Positions 1 through 6,300 of a stretch of DNA of 8,158 bases are shown here, in pieces. The notes below the pieces were generated by a model that was not told the origin of the DNA, did not search any database, and saw only the letters and a list, made by a program, of their open reading frames with translations. Both the position numbers and the translations under genes were made by a program. The number at the start of each line of letters is the position of its first letter. Position 1 is the first letter of the stretch. Source of the stretch: Microcaldota archaeon (GTDB lineage Archaea; Micrarchaeota; Micrarchaeia; Micrarchaeales; Micrarchaeaceae); the NCBI GenBank assembly GCA_027344745.1, contig DAHWIS010000008.1, positions 1 to 8,158 on the forward strand. The letters are read 5' to 3'.

Positions 1-719
1 AACAGGCTGGCCTTCTCGAAATCAAGTTGAAAAGCATGGGTTATGCATGCAGGACATACGTGGGCATGAAGTATTCAAAGCCCTACATAAAAGACGCGCT
101 GCTTGATGCTATAGGAGACGGAATTGAAAAGCTCGTATGCATACCTATCGCACCCTTCTACTCGCAAATAGGAACGGAGAGCTATTTTGATATGTTGCAC
201 GACGGCATCAACGAACTCAAGCCGCAATTTCGGATAAGCGAGGTAAGGTCGTGGAACATGGAAAGCGGACTCATAGAATCATGGATCGAAAAGATAGACG
301 CAATTGGAATTGAAAAGGACTGCATCTTCGTATTCAGCGCGCATAGTTTACCGGTAACAGAAGAGGACGACCTGAAGGATTATGTGAAACAGCTATTGCT
401 TACTTCTGATAGGATAGCGAGGCATTTTGGCAACAAATGGTGCCTTGCATTCCAGAGCGCAGCCGACATGCCTGGAAGATGGCTAAAACCGGACGTAAAA
501 GATGCATTGACGAGACTGATAAATGCTGGCAGGAGAAAATTCGCCATGATACCTGTAGGTTTCGTGTCTGACAACCTTGAGACTAGATACGACATAGGCT
601 TAGAGTGCACAGACCTTGGCAACGATAACGGGGTGGAGATTAGGATGGCTGGCATGCCTGACGACTCCGAGGGTGTAGTATCCGCCATTGCAAATGCAGC
701 GATTGCAAGCATGCGCTGA
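1..719 (+). CDS. hemH: Ferrochelatase (HemH/CpfC family), 5'-truncated by the window edge
   Basis: This enzyme inserts Fe2+ into a porphyrin (protoporphyrin IX or coproporphyrin III) in heme synthesis. The reading frame is open to the left edge (first full codon at 3), and the residues before the TTG at 27 (QAGLLEIKLKSMG) match the family's Q-A-x-x-L helix. The gene therefore starts outside the window: about 238 residues are visible against a usual 310-350. Visible signatures are GMKY-SKPYIKDAL, the 'PIAPFYSQIGTES' strand and loop, FSAHSLP with the catalytic His (codon 342-344), FQSA with a following RWLKPDV (as in QSAxxxxxWLxPD of Bacillus-type enzymes), and PVGFVSDNLET with the conserved Glu (codon 579-581). 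The usual His two residues before that Glu (SDH-x-E) is Asn here; E. coli also deviates at this position. There is no Cys-rich C-terminal extension, so no sign of a 2Fe-2S cluster. It ends 8 bases from the converging small membrane gene. The family call is firm. Whether it works on protoporphyrin or coproporphyrin cannot be decided. Confidence 0.93.
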   Translation, partial: QAGLLEIKLKSMGYACRTYVGMKYSKPYIKDALLDAIGDGIEKLVCIPIAPFYSQIGTESYFDMLHDGINELKPQFRISEVRSWNMESGLIESWIEKIDAIGIEKDCIFVFSAHSLPVTEEDDLKDYVKQLLLTSDRIARHFGNKWCLAFQSAADMPGRWLKPDVKDALTRLINAGRRKFAMIPVGFVSDNLETRYDIGLECTDLGNDNGVEIRMAGMPDDSEGVVSAIANAAIASMR

Positions 720-727
720 TGCTCTTG

Positions 728-940
728 TCACAGAACATGTAGAAACCCGAGCACTATAAGCACTATCATTATGGCTATGTATATGCGTATTACTATGAAC
801 GCAAATTTGGCCCAGCCTTTTATCTTAGCGCGCCTGACAGGCTTGATCCCGTATTCAAGCAGCTTTTCCTTTTTCACGAATTTGTTCCAATCATCTTCGG
901 TCTTTATGAAATCGTAATATTTTTTATTTAGTTTTTCCAT
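728..940 (-). CDS. Small single-span membrane protein, 70 aa, unknown function
   Basis: I do not recognise this protein. It has a charged, Lys-rich N-terminal half (residues 1-46, with Tyr/Asp/Trp in the YYDFIKTEDDWNKF stretch) followed by one strongly hydrophobic segment at about residues 47-69, which runs to the C-terminus. That gives a tail-anchored-like or single-pass topology. The ATG is preceded by GAAGG at about 950-954, 9 bases upstream. This motif overlaps the stop codon of the NRAMP transporter gene, which ends 12 bases before this start, so the two are almost certainly cotranscribed and translationally linked. The pairing suggests a small accessory subunit or an unrelated passenger of the transporter transcript; this is inference. 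The real start and good SD spacing make it likely to be expressed. Confidence 0.7.
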   Translation of the reverse strand: MEKLNKKYYDFIKTEDDWNKFVKKEKLLEYGIKPVRRAKIKGWAKFAFIVIRIYIAIMIVLIVLGFLHVL

Positions 941-952
941 ATTATTTCGCCT

Positions 953-2365
953 TCAAACCATGTTTGGAAATACGAGAGATATTCCGTAAAGTCCGCTCAT
1001 CAATATGAGCACACCCATTATAATTACCGCAGCCGCATTCTGAATCCTGCCGTTCACGTGGATGCCCATTATCTCCTTGTCATTCACCAGAAGGAGCAGG
1101 AACAGCATTGCAGCAGGCATGAATATGGATGCTATCACTTGCACGGTCAGATTAAGGAAGCCCAACGGCACGTCTGGTATGAGCACCATTATTGCGGCTA
1201 TGAACATGCTGGCTATGCCCGGGATATAAAACTTCCTGCCTGTCAGGAATGACAGATTTATACTTTTAGGCCAGCCGAATGCCTCTCCGACTGCCCACGA
1301 AGTGCTTGCGGTTATGGCTATCGTTGCTATCAGTCCCGCATCTATCAGCCCTAACGCAAAAAGTTTCATAGGCAGTGCGCCTATCTTTTGGGATATAGTT
1401 GCAAGTATAAATGATATATTGTAGCCCACGGTAGTTGCATCAACGGCATGCGCGTTGAATACGACAGTGCCGGTCAATATGAGTATTGCGATTGCTACTG
1501 ACGCCATTATGCATGCACCTATGAACGTGTCGCGCCTGCCCGCTTTTATGTCCTCGGGAACCGTACCCTTGTCGACCTCCGACGACTGCTGGAAGAACAG
1601 CATCCACGGCGCTATCGTCGTGCCAAGATTCGCCAGCAGTACGTATATGAAAAGCGTGGAGAACCCTGACGGAACGTGCCAGTTTCCGAAACTGGACGCT
1701 ACAAGCAGCCAATTCGGATGCGCAAAAAATACAAGAGGTATGAAGATGATGTTGAACGCCGCAACTACGAGGCTCGCCCTCTCCCAATTGTGGTACCTCA
1801 ACGTAAGGGTTATGGCAAGGACGAATGTTATGCCGATTATCACGGCGTATATGGGCTTTATCCCGAAAATGCTCATGCCGAACGTTATGCCTATGAACTC
1901 CGTGACGAGCGTAAGCGAATTTGCTATTAGGAGGTCTATAAGCGAGAATGCCCCCCAGAAGCTTCCGTATCTCTTCCATATCATCTCCGCATGGCCCCGC
2001 CTTGTCACCGCGGCAAGGCGAATTGTCATTTCCTGCACGATATATGCCACGGGTATCATCAAAACCATGAAGGGTATGAAGAAGCCTATGCCGAAGATGG
2101 AGCCGGTCTGCGCGTATGTTATGACTCCGCCCGCGTCGTTGTCCGCGATCATGACCAATATGCCAGGACCTATAAGGGCAAACATCAGAAGCATGCGGGC
2201 CATTCTGCTCTTGCTGTGGCGAAGAGAGCCTATCTTCAAGCGGTCTATTGCACGCAAGCGTATGTCCTGTGGAAGCGAATCGAGCTTGAGGTTGACGTCA
2301 ACAGGGATCTTTGCAGTATCTGAATTGGCATAGCGCCCGGTATTATCCAGCTGCCCCGCGTTCAT
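953..2365 (-). CDS. NRAMP (SLC11)-family divalent metal transporter, NRMT-like metal site, 470 aa
   Basis: Membrane protein of the NRAMP fold, expected to import divalent cations with or without proton coupling. After a roughly 50-residue soluble N-terminus come GPGILVMIADNDAGG in TM1 and NLGTTIAPWM in TM6. Canonical Mn/Fe NRAMPs carry DPGN in TM1 and M-P-H in TM6. Here the Asp is kept (residue 77), but Asn is replaced by Gly (80), Met by Ala (252) and His by Trp (254). Loss of the soft methionine ligand is a known feature of the NRAMP-related Mg2+ transporters (NRMT, studied in Eggerthella lenta), so Mg2+ or broader specificity is possible; this is inference. About 11 hydrophobic segments are visible. 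I chose the ATG at 2365 because a TATA box lies about 26 bases upstream; a frame-open TTG at 2428 lies upstream of that TATA box. The 70-residue membrane gene follows 12 bases downstream. Confidence 0.9.
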   Translation of the reverse strand: MNAGQLDNTGRYANSDTAKIPVDVNLKLDSLPQDIRLRAIDRLKIGSLRHSKSRMARMLLMFALIGPGILVMIADNDAGGVITYAQTGSIFGIGFFIPFMVLMIPVAYIVQEMTIRLAAVTRRGHAEMIWKRYGSFWGAFSLIDLLIANSLTLVTEFIGITFGMSIFGIKPIYAVIIGITFVLAITLTLRYHNWERASLVVAAFNIIFIPLVFFAHPNWLLVASSFGNWHVPSGFSTLFIYVLLANLGTTIAPWMLFFQQSSEVDKGTVPEDIKAGRRDTFIGACIMASVAIAILILTGTVVFNAHAVDATTVGYNISFILATISQKIGALPMKLFALGLIDAGLIATIAITASTSWAVGEAFGWPKSINLSFLTGRKFYIPGIASMFIAAIMVLIPDVPLGFLNLTVQVIASIFMPAAMLFLLLLVNDKEIMGIHVNGRIQNAAAVIIMGVLILMSGLYGISLVFPNMV

Positions 2366-2386
2366 GGTTATACAATAAAATGAATA

Positions 2387-2395
2387 GTTATAAAC
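2387..2395 (-). promoter_or_regulatory. TATA box of the NRAMP gene (leaderless start)
   Basis: The minus strand reads GTTTATAAC here, centred about 26 bases upstream of the ATG at 2365. That is the TATA-to-initiation distance expected for an archaeal leaderless transcript beginning at or next to the start codon. No SD-like motif lies between the TATA box and the ATG, which supports leaderless initiation. It also argues against the TTG at 2428 as the true start. Confidence 0.65.
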
Positions 2396-2570
2396 GCTTG
2401 GTAGAAAAATTTCCATGAAAAGATCCAAAAGCCGATTTCATCTTGCCCGTTTCCACGGCGTTCAAGCGTTGTATTTGCATCCCCGCCATCAAGGAATATA
2501 AAATTTTCATTGGAATTATTGCCGCTATGGCGATGCTTATTGCTTTTGGGTTTTTGCCTTGTGAAGACAC
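2388..2570 (-). CDS. Possible small membrane peptide, 60 codons (doubtful)
   Basis: This open frame begins with a GTG one base after the carS stop codon and encodes a hydrophobic segment at about residues 9-30 (AISIAIAAIIPMKILYSLMA), then a polar, basic C-terminal half ending FSTKRL. It fills most of the 206-base gap between carS and the NRAMP start. For it: immediate coupling to the carS stop and a plausible membrane span. Against it: no clear SD, a GTG start, and a 3' end that runs into the TATA box of the NRAMP gene. I recognise no family. If it is not a gene, the stretch is simply intergenic DNA with the NRAMP promoter at its end. Confidence 0.3.
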   Translation of the reverse strand: MSSQGKNPKAISIAIAAIIPMKILYSLMAGMQIQRLNAVETGKMKSAFGSFHGNFSTKRL

Positions 2571-2571
2571 G

Positions 2572-3090
2572 TTACCACGGAACGTCTTTGAGCCTTAGCC
2601 TGTGCGCACCCATATTTGTAAGTACATGCATGGAGCCGGTAAGAAGTATAAGGAATACAAACCCGTATGCATCGGGCATATGCCCCAAAGGGAATGCCAA
2701 TAGCAATGCAAAGGCGAGGAAACCGTATTGGTCCAGTATCGGTATGCTCGCACCAGATTTTACCGACATCCTGCGCTTTATGAAGCTCCCGAAAAGATCG
2801 CCGATGTTTGCGCCGATTGTAAGCAATACCGCTATCGCAAGCATATAATGCATGAATGGATATTCGATTACGCCGACTATCAGCCCTGCGGCGATACTCG
2901 ACGCCGTGCCCCTTATCGTCTTGTGGTTGCCAAAAATCCTCTTCCCTAAAAATTTCTTGCCTAAATCCAACGGTTTGCCTCCGCCGAACAGTACAGGCGC
3001 TGCGTTTGCCGCGTATGCCGGGAATATGTATATTATGGGGAATATTACTATCGAATATATCAGGTATATTGCATGTGGAAGCATATTCAT
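2572..3090 (-). CDS. carS: CDP-archaeol synthase (CarS)
   Basis: Integral membrane cytidylyltransferase that joins CTP to 2,3-di-O-geranylgeranylglyceryl phosphate. The product, unsaturated CDP-archaeol, is the activated intermediate for archaeal polar headgroups. It is full length for the family (172 residues). Signature blocks in order: PAYAANAAPV (24-33), GGGKPLDLGK (36-45), FGNHKTIRG (53-61), ANIGDLFGSFIKRR (94-107, carrying the conserved G-D and S-F-I-K-R-R) and LDQYGF (119-124). About five hydrophobic segments are present, one before the first block. The protein opens MNM. An AAGGG motif directly abuts the first ATG (3090) and is 6 bases from the second (3084), so translation may start at residue 3. 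It lies 9 bases after the unknown 170-residue gene, in the alaS operon. The identification is firm, and this enzyme is diagnostic of Archaea. Confidence 0.95.
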   Translation of the reverse strand: MNMLPHAIYLIYSIVIFPIIYIFPAYAANAAPVLFGGGKPLDLGKKFLGKRIFGNHKTIRGTASSIAAGLIVGVIEYPFMHYMLAIAVLLTIGANIGDLFGSFIKRRMSVKSGASIPILDQYGFLAFALLLAFPLGHMPDAYGFVFLILLTGSMHVLTNMGAHRLRLKDVPW

Positions 3091-3095
3091 CCCTT
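3091..3095 (-). promoter_or_regulatory. SD-like motif deciding the carS start
   Basis: The minus strand reads AAGGG immediately before ATG-AAT-ATG. Its spacing is zero to the first ATG but 6 bases to the second (3084), so the second Met is better placed for initiation. The product would then be 170 residues. Confidence 0.4.
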
Positions 3096-3099
3096 GCGT

Positions 3100-3612
3100 T
3101 CAGTGATAGATTTTATCGTCTCCGCTTCCGCTATATACGACATTGTGTTCCGCATCGATAGGATTGCCGGTTTCGGCATCGGTATTGCATGCCGATCCGA
3201 CCTCTTCCGCAGAGAGCTGCTGGTATTTCAATTGGCCTTGTACAAGACCGATTGTATATCCGCATATCTCCGCATATGTATCGTCGGTTTTGGGATTTTT
3301 GTTCAGAGTCCTGAATATCATGCCGATTGCTGTAGACTTTGATATAATGTTGATGAAATGGTCCAGAAACGAATCGAAGCCGATCTCCGTATGCCCACCC
3401 ACGTAATGCAATATGAAGAAGTATGACTGCATTTTCTCATTAATCTCCCAGCTTTCCGATTTAAAATCTGAACCGTCTGCGTATGAATAGGTTATGTGTC
3501 CATGTCCGCCCGGTTTGATGTAGCTAAGCAATGCCGCAATGAATTGCATCGCCTGGTTTTTAGCGTCGGGTTTTTCATCGCTCGCGCCTTCGCCTGAATT
3601 TTTGATGTCCAT
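3100..3612 (-). CDS. Unrecognised soluble acidic protein, 170 aa
   Basis: I do not recognise this family. The protein has a low-complexity polar N-terminus (residues 1-20, rich in Glu, Asp and Lys) and a mixed alpha/beta-looking core at about 21-140. An acidic tail (141-170) ends GSGDDKIYH. There is no signal peptide or clear membrane span. Histidines are numerous (37, 39, 69, 74, 85, 155, 170), including an HGH pair inside a Gly-rich turn; Cys occurs at 117 and 142. It starts 4 bases after the alaS stop, and an SD-like GAGATGA overlaps that stop. carS begins 9 bases after its own stop. Coupling on both sides shows it is a genuine expressed member of the alaS-carS operon. No enzymatic motif is clear enough to name a function; a small binding or regulatory protein is only a guess. 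Confidence 0.75.
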   Translation of the reverse strand: MDIKNSGEGASDEKPDAKNQAMQFIAALLSYIKPGGHGHITYSYADGSDFKSESWEINEKMQSYFFILHYVGGHTEIGFDSFLDHFINIISKSTAIGMIFRTLNKNPKTDDTYAEICGYTIGLVQGQLKYQQLSAEEVGSACNTDAETGNPIDAEHNVVYSGSGDDKIYH

Positions 3613-3616
3613 CTTA

Positions 3617-3623
3617 TCATCTC
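3617..3623 (-). promoter_or_regulatory. SD-like motif overlapping the alaS stop
   Basis: The minus strand reads GAGATGA, one mismatch from the consensus GAGGTGA, and contains the TGA stop of alaS. It lies 4 bases before the ATG of the 170-residue gene. This supports that start and translational coupling. Confidence 0.45.
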
Positions 3624-6289
3624 GTTATCTTGCCTTCTGCAAACTTCCTTGTGCCCCCACCCTTGAAGGCCCCGCCTTTGACGATGCTGCCCGTCTTTTC
3701 TTTTACATAATCCAATGCATCGATGCCCGAATCTTCACCAGATATGCATACCACGTCCATTTCCCTGTTGTATAGCAGCACAACGGCAGATTTATTCAAT
3801 TCTATTATGGATGTGGCAATACCCCTTAATTGCTTTTTGTCATAATCAAGCAGCTCGATGATCGTATTGCCTTTTGCGGCGAGGCTTTCTGCTTTAGACG
3901 ATACATGCTTTGAGTTCAGCGTTTCGATTTTCTTTTTGTATTGCTTTGATTCTTCAACCATCGACATCAGGCTCTCTATCGATTTGTCCTGGTCCACGCC
4001 GAGGATTGACGATATCTTCTCGAGTTTTGACTGCTGTAATTTTATGTAGTCGAAAGCTGCGGGCCCCGCAACGAATTCGATCCTGTTTATTCCGTCGTGG
4101 ATCTTTGACGCATTGGTTATTTTTATAATCCCTATGCCCGACTCCCTGTTCATAAGGTGCAGCCCGCCGCATGCTTCGGCGTCTATTAGATTGTTTTTTA
4201 AATCGCATATCTCCACTATGCGGAGCTGGTTTGCCGCAACCCCATGCCCCTGGTATATGGAAAAACCGAATTCGGATTCTGCAACGGTTCTTGGCATCTC
4301 TTTCATCTGCACTTTTATCCCGTTGAATATGTATGAATTTGCTTTGTCCTCAATTGCACGGACTTGGTCTTCGCTTAGCCTTTCGTAGTGTGCAACATCG
4401 ATGTGCGCCTTTGACGCGCTCTTCTTTGCCCCTTCCTGCCATGCGTGCTGCCCTAAAATCTCCCTTGCCGCAGCGCTCACAAGATGTGTCGCAGTATGGT
4501 GCGCCATCAGGCGCTGCCTCCTCTGCACGTCTATGCTGCAATGCACTTCCGTACCTACCTTTATGTGCTTGCCTTTTTCTAGCACATGCACTATAACGCC
4601 TCCGATGCTTTTGACATCCTCGACTTTAGCGTCGTCCATTGTGCCGTGATCCGCCTCCTGCCCGCCGCTTTCGGCGTAGAACGGCGTCTGCGATAGCACT
4701 ATAAGATTATTCTTTGATGCTATGACCTTCGCATACGCCTCTTCGGTAAAATCATAGAAGAGCCTTCTTGTTTTTGGAAGCCCTTCCGTGTCTATGTCGA
4801 GTGTTTCTGCATGCCTGCGTTTTTCTACGAAATCGCCCTTCAGGATTTTGGAATAGAAATCTTCGGGAAGGCGTATGTCTACGCCCCGCTTTGCGGCCGT
4901 TGAAGATATCATCTCGGGGGATATGCCGTTGCTTTCGTATAGAGTCTTCATTTTTTCTGCGGTTATCGCTTCGCGCCTGTCTATTATCGAGTTGACCATT
5001 TTCATTGCCGATTTCTTTGTGTCTTCGTATCTGTGTTTTTCGACTTCTATGACCCTTGTAATTTCATCTATGCCTTCTTCTAGGCCGAAGTAAAGGCCGG
5101 ATAGATCTTTCGCATGCATCTCGAAAAGCCGGACTAGGTCTATGTCAATGCCATATGTGCTTATAAAATCGAACATTCTCCTTAGCAGCACGCGCAAGTT
5201 GTAACCTCCGCCGACGTTGCTTGGAAGCGCCCCGTCGTTTATGGCAAAGAGCAATGTCCTTGAGTGATCCGCCATGGCGTATATCGCCTGCGTGGGTTTT
5301 ATGATGTCAAAATATTCTTTCTCAGTTATGCCCGCTTTCTTTATTATCGCAAGCTCCAATTCCGCAGGGTTTGAAACCTCGGTAGCATCAATCGAACTGA
5401 ACATGGACGATGCTTTTGCATAAAGTTTGCGGTCGGGTTTTATTCCAGCGCACTTGTAGGCATATCTCAATTCATTGCCGAACACCGCATCGTATGCGGT
5501 CTGCGAACCCGACTTAAACCACATGAGCCGTTCGAAGCCCCATCCGACATCGACCACCTTGCCCTTCAACTCCGATCTCTTGCCGTTGTTGTATTCGAAC
5601 TGCGTGAACACGCTGTTGACAAGCTCCAATCCATTCGAAAAGCCCTCGAGGCAGGGTCCGAATTCCGAGAAGTCGCCCATCGCCCACACATCCTCTATAT
5701 AGGTCAGGTCCTTCTTTCTGACGCCCGCAATTTTCGTCAGCAGATTGTAATTCAACTCTAGCGTCCTGTCGCGCCAGTAGCCCTCTTTCGGATAGTTAAA
5801 TGCTAGCTGGCCGGCCATCATAAACGATGTCATATGCCTTCCGGTAACGCCAACGTTCGGTATGTCGTTGAAACGCAGGCATATCTGCGGAACTATGAGG
5901 GGGTTCGCATTGTATTCGAAGCTCATCTTCCCGTTTTCTATGCGCTGGAAATCCTGTATGCTCGCTATAGTAAAATACAGATCCTGACGCCACCTGCTTA
6001 CTACAGGATATTTGGGTATTTCCGTGTGTCCTTCTTTCTTGAAGAAATCGGAGAACCTTTTCCAAAATTCAACATACTTGATGCTTTCGCTTGGCTTGTT
6101 TTTTATGAAAGAATATGGTTCGTGCTCGGGGTCTCCACACAGCTCTCTTTTGGAGTCCGATGTCCAGAAATGCTTGCCGCATGCGCTGCACCGCTTGCGG
6201 ATGAAGCCTTCATCCTCGAAAAGCTTGGTCGAATAGTATTCACCGCTTTTGGCCGAAAATTCCTTCCTCAATTCTTCTTTGCTCAACAT
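3617..6289 (-). CDS. alaS: Alanyl-tRNA synthetase, archaeal type
   Basis: Class II synthetase that charges tRNA-Ala and hydrolyses mischarged Ser/Gly-tRNA-Ala, in the cytoplasm. At 890 residues it is full length for archaeal AlaRS. Domains in order: an archaeal N-terminal extension with a CxxC...CGDP zinc-like motif (C34, C37, C51); the catalytic core with PVVSRWRQDLYFTIASI (95-111), NPLIVPQICLRFND (129-142) and TGRHMTSF (149-156), and motif 3 VDVGWGFERLMW (247-258, R254); a helical tRNA-binding region (about 310-480); the editing domain with HHTATH (597-602) and CGGLH (707-711), all metal ligands present; then a coiled-coil linker (about 750-805) and the C-Ala/DHHA1 domain ending in GGAFKGGGTRKFAEG (872-886). 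The fourth N-terminal ligand, usually Cys in CGDPxC, appears here as His within PEHEP. An AAGGTG at 6295-6300 overlaps the nuclease stop codon and fixes the ATG at 6289. Confidence 0.97.
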   Translation of the reverse strand: MLSKEELRKEFSAKSGEYYSTKLFEDEGFIRKRCSACGKHFWTSDSKRELCGDPEHEPYSFIKNKPSESIKYVEFWKRFSDFFKKEGHTEIPKYPVVSRWRQDLYFTIASIQDFQRIENGKMSFEYNANPLIVPQICLRFNDIPNVGVTGRHMTSFMMAGQLAFNYPKEGYWRDRTLELNYNLLTKIAGVRKKDLTYIEDVWAMGDFSEFGPCLEGFSNGLELVNSVFTQFEYNNGKRSELKGKVVDVGWGFERLMWFKSGSQTAYDAVFGNELRYAYKCAGIKPDRKLYAKASSMFSSIDATEVSNPAELELAIIKKAGITEKEYFDIIKPTQAIYAMADHSRTLLFAINDGALPSNVGGGYNLRVLLRRMFDFISTYGIDIDLVRLFEMHAKDLSGLYFGLEEGIDEITRVIEVEKHRYEDTKKSAMKMVNSIIDRREAITAEKMKTLYESNGISPEMISSTAAKRGVDIRLPEDFYSKILKGDFVEKRRHAETLDIDTEGLPKTRRLFYDFTEEAYAKVIASKNNLIVLSQTPFYAESGGQEADHGTMDDAKVEDVKSIGGVIVHVLEKGKHIKVGTEVHCSIDVQRRQRLMAHHTATHLVSAAAREILGQHAWQEGAKKSASKAHIDVAHYERLSEDQVRAIEDKANSYIFNGIKVQMKEMPRTVAESEFGFSIYQGHGVAANQLRIVEICDLKNNLIDAEACGGLHLMNRESGIGIIKITNASKIHDGINRIEFVAGPAAFDYIKLQQSKLEKISSILGVDQDKSIESLMSMVEESKQYKKKIETLNSKHVSSKAESLAAKGNTIIELLDYDKKQLRGIATSIIELNKSAVVLLYNREMDVVCISGEDSGIDALDYVKEKTGSIVKGGAFKGGGTRKFAEGKITR

Positions 6290-6294
6290 ACGAA

Positions 6295-6300
6295 CACCTT
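6295..6300 (-). promoter_or_regulatory. SD motif of alaS
   Basis: The minus strand reads AAGGTG, a close match to the archaeal SD. It sits 5 bases upstream of the alaS ATG and overlaps the TAA stop of the nuclease gene, which implies translation coupled to the nuclease. Confidence 0.55.

Noticed and set aside
27..29. TTG as the start codon of the ferrochelatase
   Set aside because: The frame is open upstream and encodes family-conserved residues, and the protein would lack the normal N-terminal domain half. The true start is outside the window.
1455..2333. Long plus-strand open frame of 292 codons opposite the NRAMP gene
   Set aside because: It is a shadow of the transporter: the minus strand carries a complete NRAMP protein with family motifs and a matching promoter, while the plus-strand product is a Met/Arg/Ser-rich sequence with no coherent domain.
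2426..2428. TTG at 2428 as the start of the NRAMP gene
   Set aside because: It lies upstream of the TATA box at 2387-2395. The ATG at 2365 has ideal leaderless spacing, and the extra 21 residues match no family feature.
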